64,000 nucleotides of DNA from Raffaelea ambrosiae (lineage: Eukaryota; Ascomycota; Sordariomycetes; Ophiostomatales; Ophiostomataceae). Both the position numbers and the translations under genes were made by a program. Location: assembly GCA_002778195.1 (NCBI GenBank), contig PCDI01000007.1, forward strand, positions 1,039,127 through 1,103,126, written 5' to 3'. Under the pieces are notes generated by a model. That model did not search any database. It had not been told where the DNA came from and worked only from the letters and a program-made list of their open reading frames with translations. This document shows positions 35,528 through 46,182 of the stretch, piece by piece (the stretch's first letter is position 1; each line of letters opens with the position of its first letter).

Positions 35528-36991
35528 TCAGACCACAAACTCCAAGGCGTAGGCCGTCGTCTCGTCGAGACTGACCGAGAAGACCAGCTCGTTGTCCGCG
35601 TACGCATGCGGGTCCGTCCCCTGGTCGACGGGCGCGGGCACGTCGCCGAACGACCCGCCGGCAAAGCTGAACTGGTAGGCCTGGATGGCGACGGTGCCCG
35701 CGGGCGGCAGGCCGACGGCGTCGAGGCCCGTCACGCGGATGGCCCAGGTGCCGCTGGTCAGCCGCGAGCCGCACAGCATCTTGACGGCCGTCCGCGGCGC
35801 CTGCCCACCCGATGCGGGCTCGGCCCCGACGGTCGCATACACATCGAACAGGCTGTCCGGCGACCCGACCGTGGCCAGGCGCTGTCCCGTCATGTTGCGG
35901 TTGTAGTAGCGGTAGACGTGGTACTCGCCGTTGGGCCAGTAGCCGGCGGTGGCGTTGCAGCTGCTGTCGCGGCACACCTCCTGGGCGCCCGGCTTGCCCA
36001 GCAGATTGGCCAGGTAGTCGTGCAGCGCGTAGCCCGAGGCCCAGTTGCCGCGCAGGCCCGCCGTGTCGCAGCGCTCGAGGCGGGCCATGTACCAGGCGGC
36101 GGCCCCGGGGTTCTGCTCGGCCGCGACGCCGTACTCGTTGAGGACGGTCGGGCGGGTGGCGGGCAGGCCGTACTGCGCCAGCAGGGCCTGGTTGTTCGCC
36201 ACGTCGCGGGCCACGTCGTCGCCGCCGCCGCCCGCCTCCTCGTGCCAGCAGTAGAGGTCGGGGACGCTGCCGTTGTCCCGGACAAAGGGGTAGTACTGGG
36301 CGTACCAGGCGTTGGTCGTCGACGGCTGCGAGGCGGTGCAGGGCCCCGTGATGGGCATGCCGGGCCAGGCGGCGCGGACGCGCGAAAAGGCGCGCCCCCA
36401 CATCTGCAGGTACTGCGCCTGGTCGCGCTGCCAGAAGACGCCGGCCAGGTCGGGCTCGTTCCAGGTCTCCCAGTCGACGCCGTCGACCATGCCGCCGGCC
36501 CGCATGCGGTCGAAGAGGGCGTCCAGGAAGCCGTCGTAGCTGGTCCAGTTGCCGTCGTCGCCGGGCATCGCAATCGACGCGGTGCCGTCGGCGCCCCAGA
36601 CGTCAGCCACGAGCAGCTGGAAGCGGGCGCCGAGCCGGCGGGCGGTGTGGTAGTTGGACAGGGCGGAGGCAAAGCGGTTGTCGAACTCGTCGCGCCCGTA
36701 GACCCAGCCGCGGGCCGGGGCGGGCAGCTGGCTGCCCCCGGCACGCGCGTAGCGGAAGCCCATGTCTGTGTAGAAGTGGTCGGGGATCTGGCCCGGCGTG
36801 TCGGGGATGCCATAGAGAAAGCCGGAGGCCAGGTGGTCCGGCGTGCCCCGGGGCACGGCCAGGCTGACGGTGGCCGTGCCGAGGACGGCCCGAGGAGCCT
36901 GGGCAGGGCCGGGACGACCATGGGCCGGATGGCCGGCCGCTGCTGCCAGGGCTAGCGCATAGCCCGCGAGCGACGGGGCGTGAACGTGCAT
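35528..36991 (-). CDS. Secreted GH39-like glycoside hydrolase
   Basis: Single exon, 487 aa, with an N-terminal signal-like segment (SLAGYALALAAAAGHPA). The clan GH-A barrel shows the acid/base motif DWETWNEPDLAG (Glu179) and the nucleophile motif TVLNEYGVAAEQ (Glu286). Other landmarks are FLYGIPDTPGQIPDHFYTD, GRDEFDNRFASALS and YNRNMTGQRL, followed by a beta-sandwich-like tail with N-glycosylation sequons. GH39 members cleave beta-xylosides, alpha-iduronides or other glycosides; the substrate cannot be told here. It is divergent from the GH36 gene and a TATAAAA lies about 121 bp upstream of the ATG, so co-expression is possible. The protein is extracellular by inference. Confidence 0.72.
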   Translation of the reverse strand: MHVHAPSLAGYALALAAAAGHPAHGRPGPAQAPRAVLGTATVSLAVPRGTPDHLASGFLYGIPDTPGQIPDHFYTDMGFRYARAGGSQLPAPARGWVYGRDEFDNRFASALSNYHTARRLGARFQLLVADVWGADGTASIAMPGDDGNWTSYDGFLDALFDRMRAGGMVDGVDWETWNEPDLAGVFWQRDQAQYLQMWGRAFSRVRAAWPGMPITGPCTASQPSTTNAWYAQYYPFVRDNGSVPDLYCWHEEAGGGGDDVARDVANNQALLAQYGLPATRPTVLNEYGVAAEQNPGAAAWYMARLERCDTAGLRGNWASGYALHDYLANLLGKPGAQEVCRDSSCNATAGYWPNGEYHVYRYYNRNMTGQRLATVGSPDSLFDVYATVGAEPASGGQAPRTAVKMLCGSRLTSGTWAIRVTGLDAVGLPPAGTVAIQAYQFSFAGGSFGDVPAPVDQGTDPHAYADNELVFSVSLDETTAYALEFVV

Positions 36992-37850
36992 TTTATTTTT
37001 TTTTCTCTATTATTTTTTGGAGACGACGAGCGAACAGGACACCGAGACGTGGCCGGGAATGCTTCTGATGTGCATGCTGAAGCGCGTCCCATCCCAGGAG
37101 CCTCCTCTACGTTTTATACTGCATTTTCTACTCGACAAGCCTGCACGTCGGGGCTTTTCTCCTCGGCCGCATCGTGTCTTTCATGGAACGTCAAGCGGCC
37201 GTCGTCTCGTTTTGGTTCTGGGTCGATCCACGGCACGACGAGGGAATGTCGAGGTTGTGTGTTGCATCGTGCCTGCATCGAAGCGTACTCGTACAGCCAA
37301 ACGTGCCTCCCAGACGAGGCACTGCTGCCGTACTGCAGAATCTCTCCCAGGCCACCCGTCTGTCAGTTCTCGTACATCGCGGAAAAGGCTTCCCCGCCTC
37401 CGCATTTCTTCACACCCACCCTAGTCCCCCTAACGTGACATCGTGGCATGATCACCATTTCGTACCTCATCCACCTACTGCTCCTGTTCAGCCTGTTCCC
37501 CACCCCCACCACCCGATCCCGTAGCCGGTCCGGAACGTACGACCGACATCACCCGCTTTGGGAAGTTGGCCGATGCGTGTCAAGGTGTCAGGAGAAGACA
37601 CGAAGTGCGCGTGGTCTCCGGTCTGGCGCCGACCTGCCGTCGGGCGTGGGCGGTCTTTCTTGCTGAGGACGGGCGCTGGGGGGATGGGAACTGGGCTTAT
37701 CGTGTGTTGCAATCATGGGGCAATAAAATGGCCCAAGGGCGAGGTGTCGCAGCCAGACCTGGGGACCGACCAACTCCATCGAACGGGCCAAGACATGGTC
37801 CCTACCCAAGCAATCCCTTGCCTTTCTCTTATCACAGACGGCCGACAACC
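36992..37850. other. Divergent promoter region of GH39-like and GH36 genes
   Basis: 859 bp between two start codons. TATAAAA (plus 37112-37118, read on the minus strand) serves the GH39-like gene. On the GH36 side there are two CTGGGG motifs (37676-37681 and 37759-37764) that fit the CreA consensus SYGGRG, and a TTATCACAG element about 20 bp before the ATG. No gene seen; the ORFs here are non-family. The motifs are short and can occur by chance. Confidence 0.5.
37112..37118 (-). promoter_or_regulatory. TATA box of the GH39-like gene
   Basis: TATAAAA on the minus strand, 121 bp upstream of the GH39-like start codon at 36991. Confidence 0.5.
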
Positions 37851-40181
37851 ATGGCGCCCAGCGCCCAGGACAAGACCATTGAGTGGCTCACGGAGGCCGT
37901 GCGCCTGACGCTCGCCATCGACGACGAGGGCGCCGTGACGCTGCGCAGCTTCGCGCCGCGGACGAGCGCGGCGCGGGCGTCGCAGTCGCCCTACTTTGCC
38001 TATGCCGACCTGCCGCTGCACAGCGTCCGGCTCGCGGGCGAGGGCAGCCAGCTGGAAAAGTCGGCCAAGAGCCTGGTGGGCAGCTGCCTGTCGGCGCGGC
38101 TGCGCTACGAGAGCCACCAGACGACCACGGTCCACCGCGGCGCCGACGCCGCCGCCGTCCAGGAGGAGCGGCTGGACGTGTCGAGCCTGGACGCGCAGAC
38201 GGGCCTGCGCGTGACGCAGCACTTTGTGGCCTACGGGGGGTGTGGCGGCGGCGCGCCGGTGCTGCGGTGCTGGGCCACGGCGACCAACACGCACCCGGCC
38301 GGCGCGGGCCCGACGCTGGCGCTGACGCAGCTGTCGTCGGTGACGGTGGGCGGGCTGACGACGGGCGGCCCGCGGGGGTGGTCGGAGGCGTGGACGCTGT
38401 GGACGGCGACCAACACGTGGTTCCGCGAGGCGCAGTGGCGGGCGCAGACGCTGCCGGAGGTGGGCATCGACGAGACGGGCGTGGCCGGGCTGGACGACAA
38501 CGGGCGCGTGCACCAGTGCTCGCAGGCGGTGGCGGGCCTGTCCAGCCGCGGCTCCTTCTCGACGGGCACGTACCTGCCGCTGGGCCTGCTGGCGGCGCGG
38601 GACGGGGCCGACACGTGGTTCTGGCAGGTCGAGCACAACGGCTCGTGGCGCTGGGAGCTGAGCGACTTCCGCGACGCCGTGTACCTCTGCGCGGGCGGCC
38701 CCACGGCCGCCGACCACGACTGGACGGCGGCGCTGGCGCCGGGCGCCAGCGTCGACAGCGTGCCGGTGGCGCTGGGCCGGGTGGCCGGCGACTGGCAGGC
38801 GGCGTTCGCGGCGCTGACGACGTACCGGCGGGCGATGCGGCGGCCGCACGCGGACATGGCGCGCTGCCCCATCATCTTCAACGACTACATGAACTGCCTG
38901 ATGGGCGACCCCGACGAGGCCAAGATCCTGGCGCTGCTCGACTACGCGGCCGACGCCGGCGCCGAGTACTTTGTCATCGACTGCGGCTGGTACGCCGACG
39001 ACACGGCGTACTGGTGGGACACGGTCGGCGAGTGGGCGCCGTCGGCGCAGCGCTTCCCGTCGGGGCTGCGGGCGCTGCTGGACGCGATCCGCGCGCGCGG
39101 GCTGGTGCCGGGCCTGTGGATCGAGCCCGAGGTCGTGGGCGTGCACAGCCCGGTCGCGTTCGGCACCCTGCCCGAGGCGGCCTTCTTCCACGAGCGCGGC
39201 GTGCGCGTGGCCGAGAAGGGCCGCTTCCAGCTGGACTTCCGCCACCCGGCCGTGGTGGCCCGCATGACGCGCATCGTCGACGGCCTGGTGACCGACTACG
39301 GCGCCGGCTACTTTAAGTTTGACTACAACATTGAGGTGCTGCAGGGGACGGACGACGTCCCCCCCGGAGAGAACACCGCCGCCCTGTCGCCGCCGTCGTC
39401 CCCCGGGGCCGCCCACCTCGACCACCACCGGGCCTACCTGGCCTGGGTGCGCAGCCTGCTGGACCGCCACCCCGGGCTCGTCATCGAGAGCTGCTCCAGC
39501 GGCGGCCAGCGCTGCGACTACGCGCAGCTGGCCGTGCACCCGCTGCACTCGACCAGCGACCAGCAGGACCCGGCCCTCTACGCGGCCATTGCCGCCGCCG
39601 TGCCCACGGCCGTGACCCCCGAGCAGGGCGCCACCTGGGCCTACCCCCAGCCCGGCTGGGACGACGAGACCAACGCCCTGACCGTCGCCAACAGCCTGCT
39701 GGGCCGCGTCCACCTCAGCGGCCGCCTCGACCGCCTGGCCGCGCCGCACCAGACGGCGCTGGTCCGCGACGGCATGCGCGTCTACGCCGACATCCTGCGC
39801 CCGCGCCTGCCCACCGCCCAGCCGTTCTGGCCGCTGGGGCTGCCCCGCTGGCACGACGAGTGGGTGGCCCTGGGCATGCGCACCACCACGCCGGGGCCGG
39901 GCGCGGCCCGCGACGACAGCGACGAGGCGTTTCTGACCGTGTGGCGTCGGGCCAAGAAGACGACGCGCGAGAAGGACGAAAACGACAAGAACGACGTGAA
40001 CGACGCCCCGCCGTCGGGCACCGTCGAGCTGCCTCTGCCCCGGGCGTTTGCCACCGCCGAGCTGCTCTACCCGACCCAGCTGGCCACCGAGTATGGCCTG
40101 GCCGCCGACAACCGCGTGCTGCGCGTCACCCTGCCCGCCCTCGTCGGCGCGCGGGTCTTTCGGCTCAGGAACGGAGACTAG
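37851..40181 (+). CDS. GH36 alpha-galactosidase, intracellular
   Basis: Hydrolyses terminal alpha-galactosides such as melibiose and raffinose. Single exon, 776 aa, no signal peptide, of the bacterial-type tetrameric GH36 length. Order: an N-terminal beta-supersandwich (SPYFAYADLPLHSVRLAGEG, GRGSFSTGTYLPLGL-like), then the barrel with ARCPIIFNDYMNCLMGDPDE and YFVIDCGWYADDTAYWWDTV. Next are PGLWIEPEVVG, the nucleophile motif GAGYFKFDYN (Asp491) and the acid/base motif ESCSSGGQRCDY (Asp556), then GATWAYPQP and the C-terminal beta-sandwich. A charged Lys/Asp/Asn insert (KKTTREKDENDKNDVNDA) interrupts the last domain. The upstream in-frame ORF is longer, but conservation begins at this ATG. Divergent from the GH39-like gene and upstream of a sugar transporter. 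Confidence 0.92.
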   Translation: MAPSAQDKTIEWLTEAVRLTLAIDDEGAVTLRSFAPRTSAARASQSPYFAYADLPLHSVRLAGEGSQLEKSAKSLVGSCLSARLRYESHQTTTVHRGADAAAVQEERLDVSSLDAQTGLRVTQHFVAYGGCGGGAPVLRCWATATNTHPAGAGPTLALTQLSSVTVGGLTTGGPRGWSEAWTLWTATNTWFREAQWRAQTLPEVGIDETGVAGLDDNGRVHQCSQAVAGLSSRGSFSTGTYLPLGLLAARDGADTWFWQVEHNGSWRWELSDFRDAVYLCAGGPTAADHDWTAALAPGASVDSVPVALGRVAGDWQAAFAALTTYRRAMRRPHADMARCPIIFNDYMNCLMGDPDEAKILALLDYAADAGAEYFVIDCGWYADDTAYWWDTVGEWAPSAQRFPSGLRALLDAIRARGLVPGLWIEPEVVGVHSPVAFGTLPEAAFFHERGVRVAEKGRFQLDFRHPAVVARMTRIVDGLVTDYGAGYFKFDYNIEVLQGTDDVPPGENTAALSPPSSPGAAHLDHHRAYLAWVRSLLDRHPGLVIESCSSGGQRCDYAQLAVHPLHSTSDQQDPALYAAIAAAVPTAVTPEQGATWAYPQPGWDDETNALTVANSLLGRVHLSGRLDRLAAPHQTALVRDGMRVYADILRPRLPTAQPFWPLGLPRWHDEWVALGMRTTTPGPGAARDDSDEAFLTVWRRAKKTTREKDENDKNDVNDAPPSGTVELPLPRAFATAELLYPTQLATEYGLAADNRVLRVTLPALVGARVFRLRNGD

Positions 40182-41168
40182 GACGAGCACGAGAGGAGGA
40201 GGAGGAGGAACCAGAGAGAGAGGCGACTGCGCTCCGGCGGGGGCGGGCTCGCGCGAGGTGTGGGTGCTGGGCACCGCTGCGGTGACTGGCCAGCGTGGCT
40301 TGCTAGGATAGAATGGACGCTTGTTCCTCTTGTTCCCAATACACGTAAAAATCCACTCAGACGCATGTTCGCCCCGTTTTGTCGCTGCTACGGTCCCATG
40401 GAGAGCCCGCCATCCCCGTACGACAGGGCTCGTAGAAGCCGTGTTTTTGGCGCTCAGCTCCAGGGCCCACCCCCACAAGCCGCCCCGAGGCCCCACTGTT
40501 GTTTTCTCTCACGCTCCCCGGTGGCCCCATGTTCTTCTCACCCCGGATTTCACAACGTGGGTCGCACCCATCGTCACCAAACAACCAAACTCACACACAC
40601 GCGCGGGTCATGTGGACCGGGCTGGATGCGGCACTGGCCAAGAGCCAGACCCGGCTTCTTCCAGACCCTGGGCATACTTTTCCGCCAGGATCACACAACC
40701 CGTCGCCGAACCCAGCCAGAACAGGGGGACGTCGACGCGTACGGTGTAGTTCGTCCGCGGCTCGGCGTATCGTAATGACGAAAATATGGACACTGCATGT
40801 CTCGGCCTACATCACCGCTGCATGGGGAGCTCAGACCCATGGACCGACCCCCTGGGTCAGACGGTTGGGGGCAGTGGTCTCCATGTTCTCCGCAGGCCTC
40901 GCCCAAAACGCCTTCCCCTCAGGGTGATGTCGTTGTTGCTCCTATTTCCACGCGTATGTGTATATATGTGTGTGCATATATATATAGAGAGGTGCGTGCT
41001 TTCTGGCTGCCATGCTGCTCCGGACCAGGCACCCCCCCCGTTCTTCCTCCTGATCTCTGATCACAGGTGTGTTCCTACCTATTTTGCCATACCCATTCCT
41101 GCACTCCCCCCCTTTTTTGTTTTTGTTTTTGTTTTTTTCTTCTTGTTTCTCTCCTGGCCTACCTCATC
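40182..41168 (+). other. Intergenic, sugar-transporter promoter
   Basis: No gene seen. A TATA-rich element (TATATATATAG, 40977-40987) sits about 190 bp before the transporter ATG and is followed by a pyrimidine-rich leader with T-runs. Confidence 0.5.
40977..40987 (+). promoter_or_regulatory. TATA element of the sugar-transporter gene
   Basis: TATATATATAG within an alternating TA/TG stretch, about 190 bp before the ATG at 41169, followed by a CT-rich leader. Confidence 0.45.
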
Positions 41169-43019
41169 ATGGCTGCCAAACCGTCCCTGGAAGGGGCCAC
41201 GCACATGGAGAAGACCACCAGCCCTTCGGACGATGTCCTCCACGACGGCCTCCACGACGGGGCCCCGCCGGCCGGCAAAGCGCCGCCCTCGGACTTCCTC
41301 GGCCAGAAGGACGTCTGGGAGGCCACCATTGACGACGCCCGCACGGCCAGCGCGCGCGAGCACGCCCTCACCGTGCGCGAGGCTCTGCGCGCCTACCCCT
41401 TTGGCGTCCTGTGGTCCCTGGCCGTCAGCATGTCCATCATCATGGAGGGCTACGACACCAACCTGATCAACTCGCTGTACGCGTACCCCAGCTACGCCCG
41501 CGCCTTTGGCCAGCCCCACGGCACCAACGGCGTCTACGAGATCCCGGCCCGCTGGCAGAGCGCCATGAGCAGCGGGCCCCAGGCCGGCTCCATCATCGGC
41601 GCCTTTGCCAACGGCCTGCTGATCCAGCGCTTCGGCTACCGCCCGGCCTTTATGGTCGGCATGGTCCTCATGCTGGCCTTTGTCTTTGTGTCCTTTTTCG
41701 GCATGAGCGTCCAGCTGCAAGCCGTCGGCCAGATTTTGTGTGGGTGAGTGCAGCAGGTTGTCTCCCACGTGCTCTTTTTTGTCTTCTCGCCTCCCCTCCG
41801 GCCTCCCTCCTCCTAACCCGGTGCAGCATCCCCTGGGGCATCTTTGCCACCATCGGCCCCGCCTACGCCTCCGAGGTGTGCCCCATGCCGCTGCGGCCGT
41901 TCCTGACCGCCTACACCAACATGTGCTTCGCCACCGGCCAGCTCATCGGCGCCGGCGTGCTGCAGTCCTTCCTCAACCGGCCCGACAACTTTGCCTGGCG
42001 CATCCCCTTTGCCATCCAGTGGATGTGGCCGCCCTTTCTGATCGTCGCCGCCGTCTTCATGCCCGAGTCGCCCTGGTGGCTGGTGCGCCACGGCCGCTAC
42101 CAGCACGCCGAGGACGCCATGAAGCACCTCATGGCCGCCTCCGAGCGGCCCAAGGCCCACGAGATGATCGCCCACATGGTCTACACCAACAACATGGAGC
42201 AGGAGATCACCAGCGGCGTCTCCTACCTCGACTGCTTCAAGGGCATCGACCTGCGCCGCACCGAGGTCGCCTGCATCACCTTTCTGGGCCAGATCACCTG
42301 CGGTGCCCAATTTGCTTATGTGTGTTTGAAAAGAATTTTTTCTAATATTTTTGTTTCTCATCTATGTTGGTATGCTAACGCTTTGTCAGAGCTCGACCTA
42401 CTTCTTCCAACAGGCCGGCCTCAGCTCCGGCGACTCCTACAAGCTCAACCTCGGCGGCACCGGCATCGCCTTTCTGGGCACCGCCGTCTCCTGGGTGCTC
42501 ATGCGCTTCGTCGGCCGCCGCCGCCTCTACATGTCGGGCATGGGCGGCATGTGCGTCTGGCTCTTCATCATCGGCGGCCTGTCGCTGTCCAAGAACAGCA
42601 GCGTCAAATGGGTCCAGTCCGCGCTCTGCATCGTCTGGCTGCTCACCTTTTCGCTGACCGTCGGCCCCGTCGGCTGGACCATCCCGCCCGAGGTCTCGTC
42701 CACCCGCCTGCGCTCCAAGACCGTCGTGCTCGCCCGCAACACCTACTACCTCGCCCAGATCGTCGCCAACATCATCGAGCCCTACATGATGAACCCCACC
42801 GCCTGGAACTGGAAGGGCCTGACCGGCTTCTTCTGGTTCGGCTTCGCCTTTGCCACCCTCATCTGGGCCTTCTTCCGCCTGCCCGAGAGCAAGGGCCGCA
42901 GCTTTGCCGAGCTCGACGTCATGTTCGCCGCCAAGCTGCCCACCCGCAAGTTCCGCCACTTCCGCGTCGACGCCTACGACGAGTCCCAGGCCGTAGATGG
43001 CCGGTTGACCGAGATGTGA
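41169..43019 (+). CDS. MFS sugar transporter, alpha-glucoside:H+ symporter type
   Basis: Plasma-membrane sugar/proton symporter with 12 predicted helices. Exons 41169-41743, 41827-42319 and 42390-43019; sum checked, 565 aa. The cytosolic N-terminus (about 85 residues) is followed by a TM1 entry MSIIMEGYDTNLINSLYAYP and WQSAMSSGPQAGSIIGAFAN. It continues with CGIPWGIFATIGPAYASEVC (the loop after TM4 with its PxYxxE-like motif), FMPESPWWLVRHGRY, SSTYFFQQAGLSSGDSYKLN and FVGRRRLYMSGM. The C-terminal signature is FRLPESKGRSFAELDVMF. These match the maltose/alpha-glucoside (MalT/Mph) branch of the sugar porter family. Position beside a cytosolic alpha-galactosidase suggests a role in oligosaccharide uptake, an inference from context. 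Confidence 0.92.
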
Positions 43020-43318
43020 TCCCCCCCCCCCTCTCTCCCAGAGAATAGTATATGCAATCATTGCCCAAACATTCTTCTAGGCAAGGTCAAACAGCCGTGC
43101 AAATGCACGCAAAACATTCTTCTTCTTTAGTAAATATATGTCACTGCAAGCAGATCGTCCCTTTATTTGCGTGTCCTAGTGATAATTCTGTTGTGGAAGT
43201 AGGCACGAGTGTTTTCACGGAGACTAGGCTGCCAACAAAAAAAAGAAAAAAAAAAAAACCCTGCCGGTGTACTGCGGATAGATGTATCTCATGCTATCAG
43301 GTGGTGTATCCCCCCCCT

Positions 43319-45146
43319 TTAGGCCCGCCCCATGGCCTTTTCGATCGCCGCCAGAATGGCCAGGCACTTCTCGTCCTCAAACCGAGGCGCCACCACCTGC
43401 AGAGACGTGGGAACGCCGTGGTACTTGTCCGGGTCGTAGAGGGAGTGGTTGAAGGCGTCGTCGGGGCCGAGGGGCTGGTACGGCTCGCCACTCTTATAGA
43501 CATCGACCGCCTTGTCCACCGTCGTGACCGGGAACACCGCCGCTGGGTAGTCCAGCAGGTTCCACTGGCTGGTGTAGCACCAGTACTTGGCGCATTCGTG
43601 CGGCGGCGCCGGCCCGGGGCCGACGGGACACAGGATCGCGTCGACGGGGTGCCCGTCGTCTTGGCCGGTGGCGAGCCAGTGTGCCCGGTACCGGGCCTTG
43701 TAGTTGTCGCGGCGGACTTTCAACCCACACACCTCCTCCGCCGTCCGCTCCCGGACGTGGCCGTCGCCGCTGGCCAGGACCCACTCCGTCAGCGGCAGCA
43801 CCTCCTCGCCGCCCTTGGCCAGCGCCTGCCGCATGTTCTTGCCACCGTCCTCAAAGTACAGCGCGTGCGTGATCTCCCAGCACTCGTCGTGGGCCAGGGG
43901 TACCCAGTCGACCACCTCGATGCCGGCTTGAGTCATCGATGCGGCCACCTCGCGCAGGGCACGCTGCACGGGCGGGTGGGGGTTGACCACGCCGTCGGAC
44001 CAGAGGACGGCGATCTTGAGTTTCGGCGGCAGCGAGACGGTGCGCCAGGGGACGGGAAACAGGAAGTCCTCGAGAACCCAGGGCTGGCTGGCGAGGTAGG
44101 TGGACATGAAGAGCTCCAGGCCCGCGCGAGACGTGGACAGTGGTCCTTGGGTTCCAAGGACGCTGTGCAAAGTTAGAGAGGCAGGCAGGGAGAAGGACGC
44201 GCAAAACCAAACAGAAGCAATCCTGAGACTCACCCTTCCTGTCCGCCAAAGACGCGCTTGGCACCCGAGCCGCCGATGCGCTTGGCCGTTGGCTTGAACC
44301 CATAGATGCCGTTGTTGCCCGCCGGGTTGCGAATGGACCCGCCGATGTCGCTGCCGACACCCTAGATAGACGACACGATCGCATTAGCCACGAGATTGGA
44401 TTGGACATGGTGTGGTGCCGCATGGCACATACCAGGACGCTGCCACGGAGGCCGATGAGCGAGCCCTCGCCGCCGGAGCTGCCACCCGACGTGAGATCGC
44501 GATGGTGGGCATTGACGGTCCGCCCGTAGATGACCGAGGACGTTTCGAGGTGCATGATGGATTGCGGCTGCGTGGTGCGCGCAAAAATGACGGCGCCGGC
44601 CTCCTCGAGCGCGGCGGAGACCGACACCCGCCCCTCCGTGGGTGGGTCGTCGATGAAACACACAACCGACGCATGTGTGCGGCTGCCCGTATGGCCAATG
44701 TGCTCCTTGACGGACAGCGGAAGACCGTGCAGGGGTCCCAGCGGCGCCGGGAGGCTGTCGAGGTACTTGGCCCGCGCAATGGCCGTCGCGGGGAGGAGTT
44801 CGGTCACGCAGTTTGTCTACACGGCTAGTCAGTCCAGCTCTCCGAGAGTGGGCAACATGGTGGCCTGGCTTCGGCTGACCAGCTTCTGCGCCACGGCGGC
44901 TCGCCGCAGAAAGGCCCGCGTGACGGCTTCGCAGGTCAGGGTCTTGGCCCGGATCTTGGCGAGCAGGTCTTCGGCATCCAGCGACGTGATGGCGACCTCG
45001 TCCTCGGTCAAGTAGCGGCCGATGGCCTGGGCCGAGTTGACGGGTAGGTCCGCGGCCTGGATCTCGGGGACCGGCGGCTCGACGCTCTTGATCGAGGCAT
45101 CGCGCAGCGAGAGCGCCTTGTCGATGAGGTCGGTTCGCAGAGACAT
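43319..45146 (-). CDS. Amidase (acetamidase/AmdS-like, amidase signature family)
   Basis: Hydrolyses small amides to acid and ammonia. Exons 45146-44880, 44816-44433, 44361-44234 and 44162-43319; sum checked, 540 aa, the AmdS-type length. The Ser-Ser-Lys triad is visible: LHGLPLSVKEHIG (Lys), LTSGGSSGGEGSLIGLRGS (first Ser), and GVGSDIGGSIRNPAGNNG (nucleophile Ser). FKPTAKRI and a C-terminal FPVTTVDKAVD region follow. Introns are 60-73 bp with GTATGT/GTGAGT/GTCAGC donors. The start is the first ATG and opens with MSLRTDLIDKALSLRD. A dense set of GATA-type motifs lies 155-235 bp upstream. Substrate unknown; the neighbouring NCS1 and hydantoinase-type genes suggest a role in nitrogen scavenging. 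Confidence 0.92.
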
Positions 45147-46182
45147 GGTGGCTTCCGGTTCGGACTGCGGGGTCGTGTCTTGTGGACGTAGTGCCGTTTG
45201 GAGGGGTTCGGGGAGGGGGAGGCTTCTTCACGACTGAGAAATGGCTCGTCACGATGGAGTAGTTGCCAAGACAGCTTCTGGACTTTTACTTTTTGCTCCC
45301 AGATAAAGAGAAGCTGTGCCATGTGGCCCCCCGTTTATCGTCCTGCCTGTATCGGCCTGGCTCTATCGTCCCGGCTTATCTCGATGCGGGTCGTTTGACG
45401 GTAGCCGCCGGCAGCTTGGCGCTAACATTTTGCGAATACGTACCCGGCAGACACTAGACGGGCTTCTGGGTGTATTAGACGCCCAATGACTAGCAACACT
45501 GGTGGTGCGGACGCCCATTTTGCGGCCGACACTCGTGTAAGTGCACCCGTCACCATGGCATAAAACATGACATAAAACGGCGACCGGGCGTTTTTTCAAA
45601 GCCGACTCTGGTAAGTGCCGAAAACAAAAAAGACCCCCTTGCATTCTTGACCCGGTATTCTTTCTCGTTTCTGGGGAAGAGCGATGAAACCCGTGTTCTA
45701 TCGATTTTTTCTCTGCGACTTTCTTATCAGACAATAGTCGGAAAACAAGCATGACACTGCCATCTGCTGATGATGACGATCATTATGATGGTGATTATGG
45801 TCACGTGTTGATGCTGCTGGCGCTCGTGTTGGTTGTGGAGGAGGGAAAGAGCAGAAGAGCACGAGTGTAGTCGTTGTCTAGGACGACTGTTTACATATCC
45901 GCATCGCACCTACCTCGAATATAGACAACATTGGGACAGGAAAGAGCGCGTGGAAATGTATTTTTGTGGGTACACCTGGCCAAAATCGGAAGGAGCGCAT
46001 GTCAAAAATCTTAAGTCCACGGCGGCAGCGGCAGTAGTTACTACACACATGATAAACAGCAGGCATCAGGGAAGCAAACGGCATGGAAAGCAACAAAAGT
46101 GAATAGCTAAACGATTGACTCGGGCTACGCGTCGTTCACAAGCAAGACGAAGCAAAACAGAGACCAGTACACGGAGGTCATT
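45147..46182. other. Intergenic: amidase promoter and NCS1 3' side
   Basis: Left part is the amidase promoter with the GATA cluster. Around 45760-45815 there is a GATGATG/GATTATGG-rich stretch ending in TCACGTG. The remainder is downstream of the NCS1 gene. No gene-like ORF. Confidence 0.5.
45301..45381 (-). promoter_or_regulatory. GATA-motif cluster upstream of the amidase
   Basis: Four HGATAR-type sites within 81 bp: AGATAA at 45301, TTATCG at 45335, CTATCG at 45363 and TTATCT at 45376 (the last three are inverted HGATAR). A related GTATCG at 45350 lies between them. The TATCG cores recur about every 13-15 bp. By chance about 0.24 sites would be expected in 81 bp at equal base composition. 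AreA-type nitrogen control of amdS is established in Aspergillus; its operation here is inferred. Confidence 0.5.

Noticed and set aside
37566..37850. N-terminal extension of the GH36 gene (in-frame open sequence upstream of the chosen ATG)
   Set aside because: The translated part is not family-like; the conserved GH36 N-terminus starts after the ATG at 37851, which has a good context.
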